Below, piece by piece: positions 13,195 through 13,328 of a stretch of 13,328 nucleotides of DNA (its first letter is position 1; each line of letters starts with the position of its first letter). The notes under the pieces are model-generated. The model worked only from the letters and a program-made list of their open reading frames with translations. It made no database searches and was not told the origin of the DNA. The translations under genes and the position numbers were made by a program. Source of the stretch: Nitrospirota bacterium (GTDB lineage: Bacteria > Nitrospirota_A > Leptospirillia > Leptospirillales > Leptospirillaceae); the NCBI GenBank assembly GCA_021838765.1, contig JAKCCY010000076.1, forward strand, positions 1-13,328, given 5' to 3'.

Positions 13195-13328
13195 TCATCG
13201 ATGCTGGATTTTTTCCTGAAGAAGCCTCTGGTAGTCAGGAAAGAGAGAGATGTTTTCCTGGGACCGTTCCATGCCTTCTTTCAGGCACTCAATTCCTTCC
13301 TGCCATTGATCCTGTCCAAGGTAGAACT
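13195..13328 (-). CDS. C-terminal end of a probable TPR-like protein
   Basis: The minus strand is open from the window edge to a TGA whose complement is at 13195-13197, giving 43 residues. FYLGQDQWQEGIECLKEGME has the small/aromatic spacing of a tetratricopeptide helix pair, and the following NISLFPDYQRLLQEKIQ looks like a closing amphipathic helix. The rest of the gene lies outside the window, so neither its length nor its function can be given. A plus-strand frame also runs off the end over the same bases (from 13065), but its composition is less protein-like and its ribosome site is weak. Confidence 0.55.
   Translation of the reverse strand, partial: FYLGQDQWQEGIECLKEGMERSQENISLFPDYQRLLQEKIQHR

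Noticed and set aside
13065..13328. Plus-strand frame open from an ATG to the window edge
   Set aside because: It overlaps the more protein-like minus-strand frame, has only a weak ribosome site, and its translation has a composition without recognisable patterns. It stays possible only if the minus-strand frame proves false.

Overview
The window reads as a chromosomal segment of a Gram-negative, chemolithotrophic bacterium. The best guess is a Nitrospirota member close to Leptospirillum. This is an inference from the gene types, the moderate G+C content and the unusual fused cytochrome bc genes; no rRNA or other phylogenetic marker is present to settle it.

Layout. (1) Positions 1-90 hold the tail of an unidentified gene. 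It is followed by a very acidic protein of unknown function (189-1343), an exported beta-propeller-like protein (1462-2658) and the enoyl-ACP reductase gene fabI (2675-3496), which ends in a convincing hairpin terminator. (2) Positions 3728-6105 encode a compact quinol:cytochrome c oxidoreductase in two genes. The first is a Rieske iron-sulfur protein with a PRC-barrel-like domain in front of its Tat signal anchor. The second is a single polypeptide joining cytochrome b6, subunit IV and a C-terminal monohaem cytochrome c. (3) Positions 6086-6986 hold a convergent thioredoxin/glutaredoxin-like gene, whose 3' end overlaps the cytochrome gene. Divergent from it lie a 60-residue membrane protein with a Cys pair and a tightly coupled ridA. 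(4) rpmB (bL28, minus strand) and a GGDEF diguanylate cyclase (plus strand) diverge from a 339-bp intergenic region. That region contains two recognisable promoters, two perfect 13-bp inverted repeats that overlap them, and further hairpins. (5) recG, an unknown 134-residue protein and a ppx/gppA-type phosphatase gene (8834-12299) overlap end to end and look like one transcription unit. (6) Positions 12296-13328 are an accessory-looking end. They hold a decayed IS200/IS605-type element of about 300 bp (only the first 51 codons of tnpB plus an end-like sequence abutting the ppx stop codon) with a highly structured segment, a stand-alone LuxR-type DNA-binding protein with an operator-like dyad, and the C-terminus of a probable TPR protein running off the end.

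How the genes may work together. The Rieske and cytochrome b-c genes form a minimal respiratory complex lacking a separate cytochrome c1 or subunit IV gene. In an acidophilic iron oxidiser such a complex could run uphill to reduce quinone, but that is inference. The strongest candidates for something new are the PRC-Rieske fusion with a possible internal start, the altered Qo motif (PAWY) in the three-part cytochrome b-c fusion, the paired inverted repeats in the rpmB/diguanylate cyclase intergenic region, and the structured RNA-like segment in the tnpB remnant. No CRISPR array, tRNA or rRNA was seen.
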